The notes: a model not told the origin generated them from the sequence alone. Positions 37,001 through 51,738 are shown, numbered from the stretch's first letter. The stretch is DNA of 64,000 bases from Chamaea fasciata (GCA_029207755.1 JARCOQ010000003.1:46978971-47042970), one strand, 5' to 3'. Numbers and translations: made by a program.

Positions 37001-40000
37001 TAAAACTGTTTTTGAAAGTGGTCTTGTTCCATTTGCTGTTCATGCACACTAAGTTTTTGCTGTAGATGATTAGTTTTACTTATTTTGTAAGGGTTTTTTT
37101 AATATTTAAAGCTCATAGATTGCTGTTATTTCTAAATTATTATTATTTCAGGTGCATTGTAACTTCTATGAATTAAAATGCCTCACTTGTAATATCCATG
37201 TATTTTAACTTTTAAAAAGAGAGATTTTTAATAATCAAAGAACAGTTTAAAAATGGTAAGGTTTTATTCGAGCTAGAGCTTGTAATATATACAGGTAATT
37301 ATGCTGCCTCCCTGCATTGTATATATAAATGCTCTCTCTGCTCATCCTCAGCCCCTCTGGTTTTGTGCCTGGTCCACTGAGCTGCACACACAGGCTCCTG
37401 CTGAGGGAGATTTCCTCAGGCAGTGTCTGTGAGCTGTACCTTGGCTCACCATGTTCTCACAGCAATCTTCTGCAAAAAATAGGCAGAGGGTTTTTTTTTT
37501 CCCCATTGAATTCAGTGAGAGTGTGTTAAGGTTGAAAAAAAAACCAAAACCACAACCTGAACTTTTCTATTTCTAGTTCCTAATTTTGTGTCTTCTTTTG
37601 TAGTTCCTCATTACCACAGGGGAAAACCTGGATTACCTTGATGGTGTACATACGGTATTTGGGGAAGTGACAGAAGGCATGGATGTATTGAAGACAATCA
37701 ATGAAACCTTTGTAGACAAGGATTTTATCCCATATCAAGATATCAGGTGTGACTGCTTTTAACTTTACTTTTTGAAGAATACTTTATAATTGAATGAATT
37801 TATTCCTTTTTGGAAACTAGGTGAATATCATGATGTCAGGTGACCTGTACGTTCTATCTAAAATACTTTTTTCCTCCAGTATTAGTGGTAAAATAAACAA
37901 GTACTAAATAAGCAAGTATGTACAAAAATATTCAGCCATGTTGCCCTTACAAAAGCATCAGTGCTGGAAGTTACAAGCACACAGGATATATGGCTGTTTG
38001 GGTTACAACTGACAATTAGTGGGGCTGGTTTGCTGTTAGTTGGGTGCTGATGTTGATTTTGTTTTCTCTAAGGATAAATCACACAGTAATTTTAGATGAT
38101 CCCTTTGATGATCCACCTGGCCTGTGTGTTCCTGATCGCTCACCAGAACCTACGAAGGAGCAGCTTGATGTGAGTGTTTGTGACAGGGAAAAGTTGGAAG
38201 AAATAATTAAATAAGTTTATCTCAGTTAGTGTCCAGAACAGATTTGACCAAAATAAATCAGTCTCTAAGATTTTGCCTCTCGAATCTCTGTCCTAAAAGA
38301 ACTACAGATCTTTTCATGCAGGAAGTGTTCTTCTACTGTGCCAGCTTGAGTTCTGATATGTCAAAATGCTTGTCAGTTATTTGGAGCTGCTGCTGTGTTT
38401 AATCAAATACTTTTAAAATAAGGTTACTGCTTAACTTTTCAAGAGAAGGATGAAAGCATGATTTGGGTGCTCTCCCCTGTGGCTCAGGTGGAGTTATGTT
38501 TGAAAGCTGTATTTTAGGTTTCTGTTTACAGTGTAGATAAGCAGAACATTCAGTGCAGGTATTACTGGTTTTCTGTGTACTCTGGTAGAAGACAAAATAT
38601 AACTTAACATTTATTAATACTAAAATGGTTGCTGCTGTTTTAAATGTGTTTAAAATGTGTGAATAGGCTGTGTTTCAGTGAAAGTAATCTTGGTCATTCT
38701 TAGAGTTATATGTGTAGGCACACATACTACTGTGGGCTATTTGTTCAAAAAGAAGCAATTTTCTAAAAAATAATTGCAAGTATTAATAATTTACTCATAG
38801 TATGCAGTTACAGAATTTGTGTGTGAGGTTATTGCCTTGTATGGAAGCAGTTGTTTCCAGTAATGCATTAATTAACTACAGAGAGTATTGTTTATTTTTA
38901 AGCTTAATAGATACAATTAGACGATTGAAATTAGAGTTTTGCACAGGGTGCACTGTGGTTAGTCTCTGATGTACCTTCAGATATGTTAAAAATAAGGTAT
39001 TTAGTAGCTCACTGCCAGCAGCATAGAGATGTGAAGACTTGAACTGAGGTTTTTTTCCTCTCATAGCCTGTCTGAGGATACCCCTTTTAGTGCAGAAATA
39101 TCTATAAGAAAGGCAGAATTCTAGAGATCATGGTGAGGAGAAAAAAAATTAAACCTCAAGTCCTGCCTAGGTATATATGTATAAAACCAAAATTATTTTT
39201 GTGCTATGTTCTATTTAATGTCTTGCTAGACCCAACAGGTATTTGCAGTGTTCCTTACCTTCCTTGGTGGCAGGAGTTACCTGGATTAGAAATGAGTTGA
39301 CATTTGTGTGGTGAGATGTTGAGTATTAGGTGGGTATGTATAAAAGAATTTAGAATACCTGACTGAATGTATTTCAGACTGGTCACAAAAGTTCAAAGAA
39401 ATAGTTCACAGTGCCTGAAATATGAGGATAACATCTTCTCTTTTTTTCTTTTGTTCTAATCTAAGTGGGAAGAGCAGAATGAAAGCACAGTTCTGCAGAC
39501 ATACAGCACTTAAGCATTTTTCATGTCTTGAGGGGTGAGGGGGGAGGTCATCCAAGTAATGGTTGGAAAGTGAGAAAGAATTTTTGGCCATGGCTTGGTA
39601 ATAACCTTTTCCTTCATTTTTTAGAGTGGCAGAATAGGAGCAGATGAAGAAATTGATGACATGAAAGGACGGACTGCAGATGAAATAGAGGAAGTTCAGG
39701 CAGAAAAAGAAGCAAAAACTCGTGCCATTCTTCTGGAAATGGTGAACATCTTTCTGTGTTTACCTTTTTAGATCTTGTTCCAGTGTGTGTGCATGTTATT
39801 AAATCTAGGAGGATGTGTACCACTTATCTTGAAATTACCTATCTGGTGATGATGTTATGTTTCAGAATCTGCTATTAAATACCTGTTGTACAATGAAAGG
39901 ATTGAGCATGAGCACTCATGTTGTGGTATTCTGATAAAACCAGTGATACTTCATTGTCAGAGTGGGCCAGTGGAGGGTTTCTAAAAACTTGCTAGAAATG

Positions 40001-43000
40001 CATCCAATTCAAAAATGTAAATACATAGTATGCTGCTGGGATACCTGCAGTCCTGGAAAAGGTTTAGCATGTGTGGGAGAGAGCTGAGCTAATTTGTGAC
40101 AAACTCCGCCCAGTGCATACTGGTAAACTCCATAGTAACAAAAATTGTGAATGGGCTTTGAAGTCTTTTTTATTTTTTTCTTAAGAACAAAAGAAAATTA
40201 AAAAAAGAATACAGACCGTTGAAAGATGAGTGAGTCTCCATCTCACTTCCTTACAACGACCAAATTCAAATTTATGGTGAATAGTTTGCAGCAGAGACTA
40301 ATTCCAAGATAAAGTCAGATCTGGCCACAGTGTTGCAGAAGATTTGTAGGGACAAAGGGGTGCACTTCCACCTTTTAGAACTGTCTGTTATGCTAAGAAC
40401 AGGAAAAGCAAAGTAGAATATATTGGTGAACTTTCATGAAATCCAGCAGTGGAATAGCAAATAAATAATACATTTTAGGTTCTGTACGAAACACTTTTTT
40501 TGTGACACCAAGATAGGAAAAATATTTTATTAAGTTTTGGTTTTGTGATAGGAGTGTGAGATCATGCAAAAGATGTGTTCCCAGTGTGCTGTGCTGCCTG
40601 CAGAGAGCTTTAGGCGGAAGTGATGAATGTCTTCTTTCTGTATTCCAGGTGGGAGACTTACCAGATGCAGACATCAAGCCACCAGAAAATGTGCTGTTTG
40701 TTTGTAAACTGAATCCTGTGACCACAGGTGAAGACCTGGAGATAATATTTTCACGATTTGGTCCCATTAAAAGGTAATTATGATAAAAGAGAAAACCACC
40801 TTTGTTGAAAGTGAGCTTGATTCCTCCCAGTCTGTTTAGGTTTGGCTGTAAAGGTGTCTGGTGTCTCCGGAGTTTTATGCTCTGTTTGGATAGAGACCAC
40901 AACAATGGGGATACAAAGGTAGATCTATCCAGATGAGTATCCTGTCCCCAGGAGTGATTTTAAGGAAAGCCTGAGGAGGTGTAGGAACCAAGAAAGCATA
41001 TGACACTCCTCCCTTCCCCCCATCCTCTCACTTCTTTCACCAGTTTTTATGTCAGATGCTCAATGTGCTGGATAGAATATCTGCGTTTTTCTTTCCTGTG
41101 GTTTAACATAAAGCACCGAACATCTGTGGTATCTGATACATTCCTTGTAAGGTGTTCCTCATTCCTGCTGCCCTCCTCAGTTTTGACCTTGGCTTCTAGT
41201 AGTTTCAGCTGATTGCCCCTAGTACTGCTATCAAAAGACAGAATGGGCAATGAAATCTGCTTTCCTACATTCCTCTATTCTACCACCCAAAGTTGTTTTT
41301 TTTTCCTTGCTAAGAGCACAAATCTACATATTCATGGTTCTTCATAGTAGGGACTTAATTACCTTGTTTCCCTTTTCCTGTTCTTTTGTTTTCATCTCAA
41401 GATGTGAGAACCAGTACTGCACAGAGTTTTGAAGAAATTGTAGATTTATAGTGGAACAGTTTTGTTCTCTGTAGTACTCTCAACTCCTTCCCTAGTGTAA
41501 AGAAACAGCTATCTTTTCTAGCTAAAGCTGTTTTTTTTTCCATTTGGTTTTTTGGGGGTTTTTTTACAATATATAGTTAAGGTTCAACCCATGCTTATCT
41601 TGTTGCATTTATCTGCATCACGAAGGTCATTTGCTGTCTTACTGATCTTGTAAGGACTTTCTGTGATTTCTTCACCCTTTGTTTTGGCTACCTTTAACAA
41701 TTTAGTATCATCAGCACAATTCAGTACCATCAGCAAGCTTTGAATCAGTTTAGTCTTACCTGGTCTTTTGCATGTTTGTCAATGCAATGATGTTCCTTAT
41801 GCCCTTGCTGTTTACTTTCCCCAAAAACCTTTGTTGTAGGAGTTTATTAGAATTTGCAGAAGGATTTCAAAAGACTTTATGGAATGGATCATCATCATCA
41901 CCACACATGAGCATATTGACTCTGTTAGTGCACTTCACTTAAGTGTATTCAGGTGGTCTGGAGTAGGCCCTGTGTTTTCAGATGGATGCTAACTCTCTTC
42001 TGCTTGGAGTTTCTAGCAGTTTGTGCAGTACACAAACACAGCCTGCAGACTCACAGATCTAAACTACACTGTGTCTGTGTGTGGGTGAAATTGGCATTGT
42101 GTGCCACTCTTACAACTCCAGCATGATTTCTCTATGACCTAAGGATTTCTAATTTTTTGTTTCTCTGTCAGAGTTGTCACTCTTCTGCAGTCCTTTCGCT
42201 TTCAGATAGGTTCTCTGAATAATCCATGAAGGAGGGTTCTTTCACAAAACCATTCTGCCTTCTGCTGCAAAGAATTCCTGTGGCTTGTCTGGGTAGCCTT
42301 GTGGTCTACTTTTTTCTTTTTCTCCCCAGTTTTTTTTTTTCTTTCTGCCTTGATCATCTTTTTGATTGTGGATCCTGATTTGTCACTTCCTCTCTACACG
42401 TGGGGGTGGTCTCACATTATTCTCACCTTAATGCCACATATCCTGCTCTTGTTGCCTGTGTGCACTCCTTCAGCATACTGTAGTCAGAATTCTTATGTCC
42501 AGTACAAGAGTTGTGTAATACTGATACAATACTATATTCTTCCCATTTTGCACTACTTACTCAATACTTTTAGGCTTCTTATTTTTGCCCAGTGACCTGT
42601 ATGATAAAAAGGTGGGCTGCTGCAGAGGTGCTTGCTGAGAAGAGAAAGCTTGTCACAGGATGTTTGTTTAAACTGAACTTAAAATGCCAGAGAAAACAGA
42701 ATGTGAAATTTCTTGTCTTGCGGTAGTGAAATGCAAAAAGTTAAGAGCAAACAGTAATGTTGGAAAATCTGTTTTGTTTCACTGATTAGAAATTAATCTC
42801 TAGTTCTGTGTTCGTGGTAGCCATGTGTGAGTTTAGTGTAATTGCTCAAAGCAATGTCTTGTGCATTTTTTCTTGCAGTAGGGGGTCTCAGAATCAAGTG
42901 TTTCAATACCTTCAAGGTGTTTCTGTTTTGTGGGTTGGGGTTTTGGGGGTTATTTTTTGAACTCTTACTCTCCCTTTTAAGCAGTGCTTTCCTACCTTAC

Positions 43001-46000
43001 ATTTTTCACTCCAGCAGTGTTGACATTTTAATTTCTTATCATTTTTTTCAGTTGTGAGGTGATCCGAGACTGGAAGACTGGTGAATCTCTTTGTTACGCT
43101 TTCATTGAGTTTGAAAAGGTACGGGTTTTAGGTATAAGCTGTGTGTGGATCCTGCTTGTAAAAGCCCCTTTTTGGTATACTTCCATGTAGGAAAAACGCT
43201 GACATCTTTAAGTGTGGAATAGCTAATATTTTCTCTTACTGAGAGAAACTATAACTTAGTTATAGAAGTTGTGGGTCCTAAATGAGGCAAGCATTTAAGT
43301 GTTTTGCTGTTTGAGCAGCCAGTGCGAAAATGTACTTCAGCTGTCTTGGAACCAGTGGGAGGGGATCAGGCTCTGTTTTTCCCCAGAGTGCATTAAGATA
43401 TTCAAGAGTTAAAGAAAGGAATGCTAGGAGCATGCAGCATAAAGAAAGGAGGCTCTATGGAATAAGATAGATCTGTGTGGACAGTAGTTTTCTCTTCTGG
43501 GCTTGTAAATTATGCTTACTGTATCAACACACTGCTCTTGCTGTGAGATTGATGGTGATAGTTCTCTTGGGGGTGTGTAGCTTTCTATGTGCTGGTATCT
43601 CATCTGTGAGGAAAATACTTTTTTCAGCCTACTTATGTAGTTAAAATGGAACCTTCATCAGTTGTCCTATTTTCCATTTTTTTTTCTGAATGTGTTACAT
43701 GTGCCAAACATGTAGCTGGATTGGCAAATTTTTAAAATAGTGAAATTAACTGAAGAATTGGGAATTTAAATGCTGATATTCAGACAAAGCTTAACTATTT
43801 CTTTTGAAATTTAAGAACTGTGGTGGTTTAGGCAATTTCAGAAAGAATTGTATGCCACTAAAGAGTTGAATTTGTGTTTGAGCTCTTCAGTGAATATCCC
43901 TGTGAAATAATTGTGACTCAAGATTTTCCTGGTTAATATCAGGAGGAAGACTGTGAGAAAGCCTACTTCAAAATGGACAACGTGCTGATAGATGACAGAC
44001 GGATACATGTGGATTTTAGCCAGTCTGTTGCAAAGATTAAGTGGAAGGGAAAAGGTAGGTGCATTTGCAATTCTTTGATCCTCATAACTTAAGAAGCCAT
44101 GACTTCTCAACTAATTACATAAAGAGTTAGGAGTTTAAATAGTTTAATCTTCAGGCATATAAATGTTCCTGGTACTGTAATAAATAGAGCAACACAGTTG
44201 TTAGCTCTTCCCTTCATTTATTGCATAAGAAAAAGTAGAAGGGTTTCCTACTGCTACATGAACATTGCATTGCCACTGTTTACCTTTTTAGCCAATGTAT
44301 TTTTGCCACTAAAACATTTTTTTCATCTCTAACTTTGGACATTATTTTTTTTATATATTACTTATTAGGAAAATAATATGGCAATACATTGTTATTTTCT
44401 GGTTTCTTTAGTCACTGTATGACAGTCAGGTGTATACAAGAAAAAGTCACTGTTCAGGCAAGGGGTTTCTGCTCTTCACTCCCTGTAGATCAAACATACT
44501 GCATGGCAGGTTGTGTGTTACAAAAACCCAGTTTCAGGTGTTTGAGGATATTTTGCGTGGAAAAGGGTGGTGGAAGAAGTGGATGCAGTGGTTATTTGAT
44601 TACTGGGAGCCTGAGGGAAACACTGGACTTGGAGATGTGTCTGTGCATTGCATTGGTGACATTTTAATGTGTCTTCTAAAAATGCAGTCAGCCCTCAGTG
44701 GTTGGCATGCAGTTTCTCCAGGTACGGTTGTGGCCATGAACACTGAGATACAGGTTCTTTATCTGAGGTCAGAATTTTCCAAAATACTGGAAAGCTAACT
44801 GTATTGTCATCTTGTGCCTGTATGTTACCCAAAAAATGACCTTCCATCCTCGGTGGTGGTTTCTGGCCTAGCCAGAAGTGAGTGTTGCAGTTCTACGCGT
44901 GGCCGGGAGAGGGCAGCACGTTGCCGCAGTTTGTTGATCTGTGTGCTGGTGCTTCAGTGGGAGACCGTAATCTGTCGTGTCCCTCTTTAAATGTAGGCGT
45001 GAGCATTTCTTTTCGCAGTTTTCCGTTTGAAGTCTTGAGCTGTAGCTGTCTCAGAGGTTTCTTTCAGTGCAGACAAGAGCAAAAAGTCATTTAATAAAGA
45101 GAGTTGTATGTGAGCTTTCATGGTAACAGAATTTTAAGTAGTGTGATAAAGGACCTGTAATAGAAATGGGACTAAGCCCGTTGCTGAATCCTGCTTTGTG
45201 ATCCTCTTCATGTGTTGCCTCCTCTGGACATGAATGAGGAGAAAGCTGGATGCTGTCTAATGGAACCCGCAAGGAAGAGAAGGACAGAACGTGACAACTT
45301 GTCCTGCTCTTTTCTACTCTGTTATGCAGATGTCAGTGTTGTTTCTTGAACTGTATCCTGCTGTGGAGCTCTCTATAGTTAAAAAGAGCCCCTAAATCAT
45401 CATCAACACTTAAGGATAGTAGTTAGTCTTGGTTGTGTTTGTTCTTAGAGTGAAGTGAATATGTTTTTCTGTGGACAGGTGGGCGGTATACCAAAGAAGA
45501 TTTCAAGGACTATGAGAAGGAACGTGACAAACCTTCGAAATTTGCTCTGAAAGAAAAGGTGAAACCAAAGCAAGAGTATCCTTTCCTGGTCAAAAGTACT
45601 TTTTTAATTAAGTAGAGTTTATGAAAACAGCCTGGAAAAAACTTCTTGTTTTTAAAGCCTGCCAAGTAGATGTTTCCCTGCTACCTCAAATAACCTTTTG
45701 GGTTTGAGATGGAATTTAATATTTTGTGATTTTCACTTTGATGAATTTAGTCAAATCAAAATATGCTGTTTCACATCCATGTTGTGTGCAGGTAAATAAT
45801 GTTCCAAGCCTACAGCCCTGGAATGATATATGGCATAACAGTTTTTAAGTAGGTTCAGAGGGGACCTTCTGCATCTGAAATGAGACCATACTAATAATTA
45901 AATAATTCTCTAAGATTATACTTTGCTTGTGGTAAGCATGAGAGAAAAAACACCGTAGCTTGTTCAGATATCCACAGGTAGAAAAGAAAGGAGAATGCAG

Positions 46001-49000
46001 TCTGGCTCTACTGTTTGACAGGACAGATTTCAGTCACTTTAGCACGGCTGATTTTTTTTTTTCAATGTGTACATCTGTGTTCTGACTGAAATATGCATTA
46101 AGTCTTGGCAAACCCTTGTCAGACAAACAGGGGTTGGTTTGCTTCTCAGGCTGTTGTGTTCTGCTCCTTATGGTATTGGGAAACAGATCTGTCCTTAACC
46201 AGCACCATCAGTGCCAAGTATGACCTTGTGCTGGATGAGGATGTTGAAGAGTCTCACACAAGTCAGTCGCACTTGGCTAAAAAACAGAAGAAGAAAAAGC
46301 ACCACCACTCTGAAGATGAAGATGATGACAAGAGGACCAAAAAATCTAAGGTACTTGACTCTTCATCCATTAACTTTACACCTGTTCATTGTTTTCCTCA
46401 CAAAAGAAGCCAGGAAAAAAGTCTGATATTGAATGAGGACACGGTGTGCAAAGTCCTGTGTAAAATACAGCAGCTGTAAACCTACAGAAGGCTGATGTTA
46501 ATATTTGATTATGAAAGAGGATTTCCAAATCCTCATGGACTTTTGAAGCTTGGCATGTCTAGATGGATTTTTGCCAAAACATCCTGAAGAGGCAGTGTAG
46601 CTTCTCGTAAAGTTGGGGATCTTCAGCACTTTGAACCTGTTGTTCACATATTCCTGGTCATAAAGTAGTAGTCAAATATGTTTCATGACTGTAGACCATG
46701 TCTCATTTTCTTGCCAGACCATCATACATAGGTTTTTCCTATGTGGAGTTGGGAACACATTCCTTTTGCATCTTCTTTTTGTATTTGTCCTTAACTGTTT
46801 TGGAAGTGTTCGGGTGAAATCTGCATGTGGATTTTCTTGCATCTGGAATGTACAAGCCTATGGTGGTGTGAGGCTGGGGCCGTGGAGGACAGCACCAGGA
46901 GACAGAAATTGTCATTCATTAGTTCCACTGCAGCCTGTCAGGACAGCATTCCCACATTTCTGTGAACTTGGGATACTCAAGATATGGAGTTCTGTGGAAA
47001 CAAAATCTGCAGTGAGAAAATGGAGGGTTAACCACCACTGAAGTGAGTATTAGGAAGAATTGAGCTAAGCTGAAAAAGAAAAAACCAAACCCCAGTACTT
47101 TAACAGTGCAAGCTTTGTGACTGAGAACAAAGCTGTCTTCTAGCAACTTTGCAGAAAGTGAAAAAGTTTCAGCCACAGCAGATAAGGCTATTGTCCTATC
47201 CTGAGTTTTGAGTACTGCAGGAAGTTCTGTGTACACAGAGCATACATGATTCTGTTCTTATACATCACTTCATGCTGTGATGCTTGAAAATAACTTTTCT
47301 CATGAACGTCAGCAATTAAAATCTTTCAGTGCCAACAGTGAGCCCTATTGCTCATTCATGGACAGTCTTTTAGTTACTGTACTAATTCAGTCAGGGTCCT
47401 TTGCGTGGAGGGGAGGGGCTTGCTGACATAAGTAAAGTCTTGACTGCAGCATGTGCATACAAGAGCTGTGGAGTAATGTTGGTTTAGACTTTCTCCTGTC
47501 TGTTTGGCTGATTAAAACTGTTGCTTTAGCCTTCTTGAAACAGGTGGTTTTGGTGGTAATACTTGTTCCTGATGGTTCAAGAATTACACCCATGGAACTG
47601 GCTGGTCATGCATTACCAGCAGTGAACATTTTAAAATCATTTAGCTGTCTTCACCCTTGCAGGTGGCACTACAAGTGCTGGCAGCAATAGGTTGTTAACA
47701 TCTGTTCTGATTGTTGTAAAGGGATTGTGAGACTTCATAGCACAAAAACATGAATGAGGACTGAGCGATTCCCGGTGCTATTTTCAGGTTCTGGAATAGA
47801 ACATATTCTAATGCCTGGCTATGTGATCTCCTCTGTGTTTATATGTATCTTTTTGTGATTTAGTCACCTGCTCCTGATGTGGTTTGTTCTCATAGTCTGC
47901 TGCTGCTGTGTTCTGGTATCTTCTTTCCCACAGCTTTCTCCTCTCTTTGTCACCTTTACCCATTTTGCTGTAAATAGTTTTGCTTTCCTACACCCGAAAT
48001 CACAGATGGAGGCTTATCTCTATTCTCTGGTGGCAAGCATGGTAGTTCCTTCTTGGAGCTGTGAAAATCAATTTCTGGGAAGAATTTTTCTCTCTGGATT
48101 TGAATATTCTTGTTAGTGTGTACTATACAGTATGCACACACTGAGCAGTATATACTGAGTCTCACAGACTCAGTATTTTGGGCACGGCCTCTCTAGTGAA
48201 ATCTGCAGCCAGCTTAGGTGACAAATCCTGCTTAGCATATACAAAACCTTAATTTTGTTTTATTTTTTACTATTCATACTTTGAGCATGATGTGTGAAAC
48301 TAAAAACGAGCAGGTATGTTCCTGAGGTGGATATATTCAGTGTCAATATTGAGTCCAACACAACGTGTAACAGCGTGGAAACCTTTTAGTGAATGATAGC
48401 ATTTTTAGTGTAGGCAAACAAAGCATTCTCCCTTAACCCTGTTTTGTAAATCACTGAATGTATTTGAGGTAAGAACTTTGAAATAAAACAGCACCAGACC
48501 TTCCACAACTCATCAGCCAAAGACCACAGTGACCACACAGAAACTTCATACAGGAGCTTCATACAGAAACTTCCACCATGAGTCCATAGTGTGGCAGAGA
48601 TTTTAATTAAGAGAGATATGGGGCTTACAATGGGAAGGTCTGGCAACTGGAACTGCAGTTTGTGCTATCAACTCTAGCTATGACTTGAAGGGGTTTTATT
48701 TTCTCAATAGTTTCCGTGATGTTGAGTTGTTTTTCTGTTCTCTTGCTGGTGTTACTGTTTTTCTTTAGTATATTTTGACTCATCCTTTTCTTAGTCTGAC
48801 ACCCGTTTCCTGAATCTCTGGCCTCTGTGTTGATGTTTCAAGAATATATTTTTGAGTCTTGTGCTCTTTGACTTCATTCCAGTGGGTAGAAGAGGTAGGG
48901 TGCTGTGGCTTGCTTTTGTAAGTAACAGGATGTGGCTCTGGGGCAGGAGGGTGGGCTGCCATGTGGGTTTGTGAATAGGATTTAGTGGAGTTTTTTTCAA

Positions 49001-51706
49001 TACAGGACATGCTTCCGCCTGAGATCTATATTATGACTTTGTTCCTCTTCCGGTATTATCCGTGCATTTTCTCTTGGATTTTATTTTTTAAGATAACTGG
49101 ATCTGCAAAGTAGTATAGCCTATCCAATAGATTTTTGTGAGACACAGGGGCTTCCCAGTTTCAGATTTCTGTAGTGCTTGGTTTTGGCAGAGGTACTGAT
49201 TTTTCTGGTTTTAATTTCCTGCTTTTACTTACTGCTTATTGGACACTGTTCCCTTTATATTCAGGGTCAAGTTTTAACAAAATCTCCCCCCAGAAAAGGC
49301 TCTCTCTATTTCTTTTCTCCTTTTAACCTTTAACTAGTATATTTAATGTATGTAAGAGGTGTTACATGCATTCTACTTCTGTGGCCATATTTCTAGCTAT
49401 TTCACCTGCAACTGCTGTTTAGCAAGTTACTACTTCTGGCAAAATCAGCCATGAACTTCCAGAGAAGAGTCTTTCCCTCTTTCCTTATTTCCTTCCTCAT
49501 ATGTGTTCCTACATAGTGCTGGATTAAAAACTGGGGTGGTCGTCACTTACTTATTGACTGATGAGAGGCTGTGACCCTGGATTGAGAAATAAAAATTTCA
49601 GCAGTAAGAGAGAGCTGGTTTTGAGTACAAATCCATTTCTTCTTCTTCCAAAACAGTGTATTTTTGGCTTTCAGGCATAAAAATTTGGTTTCAAAATACC
49701 ATTATTTTTACTAATTTAGTGTTTTTTAAAAATTGACCTTTTTCTATGCCAAAGACTTCAAAATGGAAAATCTTATTTAAGGGGAAATGTAACTTATGCT
49801 GGCAAGAAATAAAGATGCAATTCATTCTATTAATTCAAATGACACTTTTTTTTTCTTTACATTGTGATCATATTAGCTACTGTGGTGACTTTGTTGTGGC
49901 GCTTCCAGACTTGTCCTGTACACCTGCATCTTAAATGCTTTTGTGAAGGTCACTGTGGTTGTTTAACTCAAATGCTTGTATGACTTCTGATCCTTTCAGC
50001 AAGTTGTCCTTTTCCACGACATTCAATGTGGGCTATTTGTCTGTAGTTCGAAATGTTCACTAACCTGTTCCTTGCCCCCACTTGGCCAGTAGCCTTGTCT
50101 CCAGTGTTTACTTGGTAGATTTTTCAACTGAATGCTGTCCTGCTTTTCTCCTGTTTCTCCCATGTGCTGGGAGGAACCTCCAGCAACAAACCAGATAGAA
50201 GGCAGCCATTCACCAAGCCCACCATTTGATTTTCTGGCCATTATTTTTTGTCTTGTTCTGTCTACCCCTCCACCAGCAAGTCCATCATCTGATGTTTGCT
50301 CATGCCTTTGTCACAGAGGGGCTTGAAATCTATTGGCTTTTTCAAACACATGGAGAGTGAGGCTTTTGGGTACAAGAATAATATGGCTGTGCATCATTTT
50401 GAGAATGGATGGACAAAGCTCTTACAAATAGCCGGAAATACCACTGAGTCTTTTTGGTGGATCCAGATTTTAAAATCTGTACTGAAATAAAGTTTGACAG
50501 TAAAGATGTGGAATAGGCATTTGGCCACCAGTGAGATTACTGTACCCAGCAGTAGCAGAATGTTTTTGTTATCGATCAAACCTGTGATTATTCGTGTGTC
50601 TGTTTATCCGGGGAGTTTATGTTGCTTATTGTAACCCTAGTAATTTCAGCATTATTGTTGTCATTCTAGAGGTGATCTTTGCTCTAGAAGCCACCCCAAT
50701 CACTGGCTCTCTGCATAAAATCTCTGTTTAAAGCAGTTTTTTCACCATTCTTGTGAATAAATGAAGTTTGTTTGTTTGTACACAGACTATGGTTTTTAAC
50801 CATACTGTTGTGATCCTTAGAAAAATAGTATCTGAAATGAGGGAAGCAATACTGTGTGATTTAATGCAGACATTTTTCTTAACTCATATTGATCTGTGCA
50901 TAACAGTGTTGTTATTAAAATCCCATAAAATTGTATCTCTATTAGCACATACAGTGATATCAAACTGTCAGGTTGTTCATTTTCCTGAAGCCAAGAATTT
51001 AGGCCATTACAAATTATTACAGGCAGGTCTTAAAATATGTTATGCATCTGCATAGCACTGGAATGCCTGTGGGGCTTGAACCAAAATGGAATATGGAAAT
51101 ATTTGCATTGCTTAGAAAAAAATCCGAAATCTGAATCTAGCTTACAGATTTGTTTGATGGTTGTGAAGAGTTTGATAATATCCATCTGAATGGAATCCCT
51201 GAGATAACCAATTTTTGCTAAAGCTCCTTAGGCAGTGCAAGAAGCATTCCTGACAACCATGCCTTTTTCCATAAACCTACTTGTAAACTTACCTTTGTCA
51301 GATGGTGTCAGTGGGGTATTTTTGTGCTACCTTTTTCAGATCATCATGGATGTGAATCTTTTTAAGGTGGTACCAGCTGTAGCTAAGGAGCCAGCCATGC
51401 TGGACTTTCCTCTAGTTCTCTTCATGCCTCTGTATGTTTTCCCCTCTTGTTTGTAATTGCATTTCTGTCCAATCCCTTTGACAGGACTCTGAGCGAAGGC
51501 ATGAGGAGCGCTGCAGGGAGAGGACCAAGAGTGAGAAGAAGGACAGACATCGGAGCCGCAGCCGCTCTCAGGAGAGAGATTACACTTACAGCAGACAGAA
51601 AGACAAATACAGAGAAGATGTCCGAGTAAGAGACTGGGATAAGAAAGCAGACAGAAGCAGAAGTCCTAAGAAATCCAAAGACAAAGAGAGGTCCAAGTAC
51701 AGATGA
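33831..51706 (+). CDS. PPIL4: PPIL4, cyclophilin-like peptidyl-prolyl isomerase with RRM domain (13 coding exons, complete)
   Basis: Nuclear, splicing-associated cyclophilin. Coding exons: 33831-33900, 34393-34460, 34546-34610, 36363-36480, 37604-37746, 38073-38169, 39625-39741, 40649-40773, 43052-43118, 43943-44054, 45479-45575, 46212-46350 and 51485-51706. Phases join without a break to give 479 residues; human PPIL4 has 492. Residues 1 to about 160 are the cyclophilin domain ([20 protein letters not shown].., ..[33 protein letters not shown]). About 240-318 is the RRM ([12 protein letters not shown].., ..CYAFIEFEK). The tail has a [10 protein letters not shown] patch and an Arg/Ser/Lys-rich end, ..KSKYR. 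The ATG is in a strong Kozak context. Twelve introns are GT-AG. Intron 11 carries U12-type signals, and intron 12 is 5.1 kb. The C-terminal tail lacks a stretch that human has near the last exon junction. Confidence 0.96.
45576..46211 (+). other. PPIL4: U12-type (minor spliceosome) intron 11 of PPIL4
   Basis: The donor reads GTATCCTTTC at 45576-45585, an exact match to the U12 5' splice-site consensus RTATCCTTT. The branch region TCCTTAAC at 46192-46199 matches the U12 branch consensus and places the branch adenosine about 13 bases before the AG at 46210-46211, within the usual 10-20 base window. There is no long pyrimidine tract before the acceptor. Flanking exons join as ..KPKQ-D-AKYDL.., in agreement with human PPIL4. 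Terminal dinucleotides are GT-AG. Confidence 0.9.
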
Positions 51707-51738
51707 AGCACAAGGAAAAGACAGAGGGGAACTAAAAC

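Noticed and set aside
40393..40905. 170-codon minus-strand frame over PPIL4 exon 8
   Set aside because: Antisense of a proven exon and its intron, with no family match.
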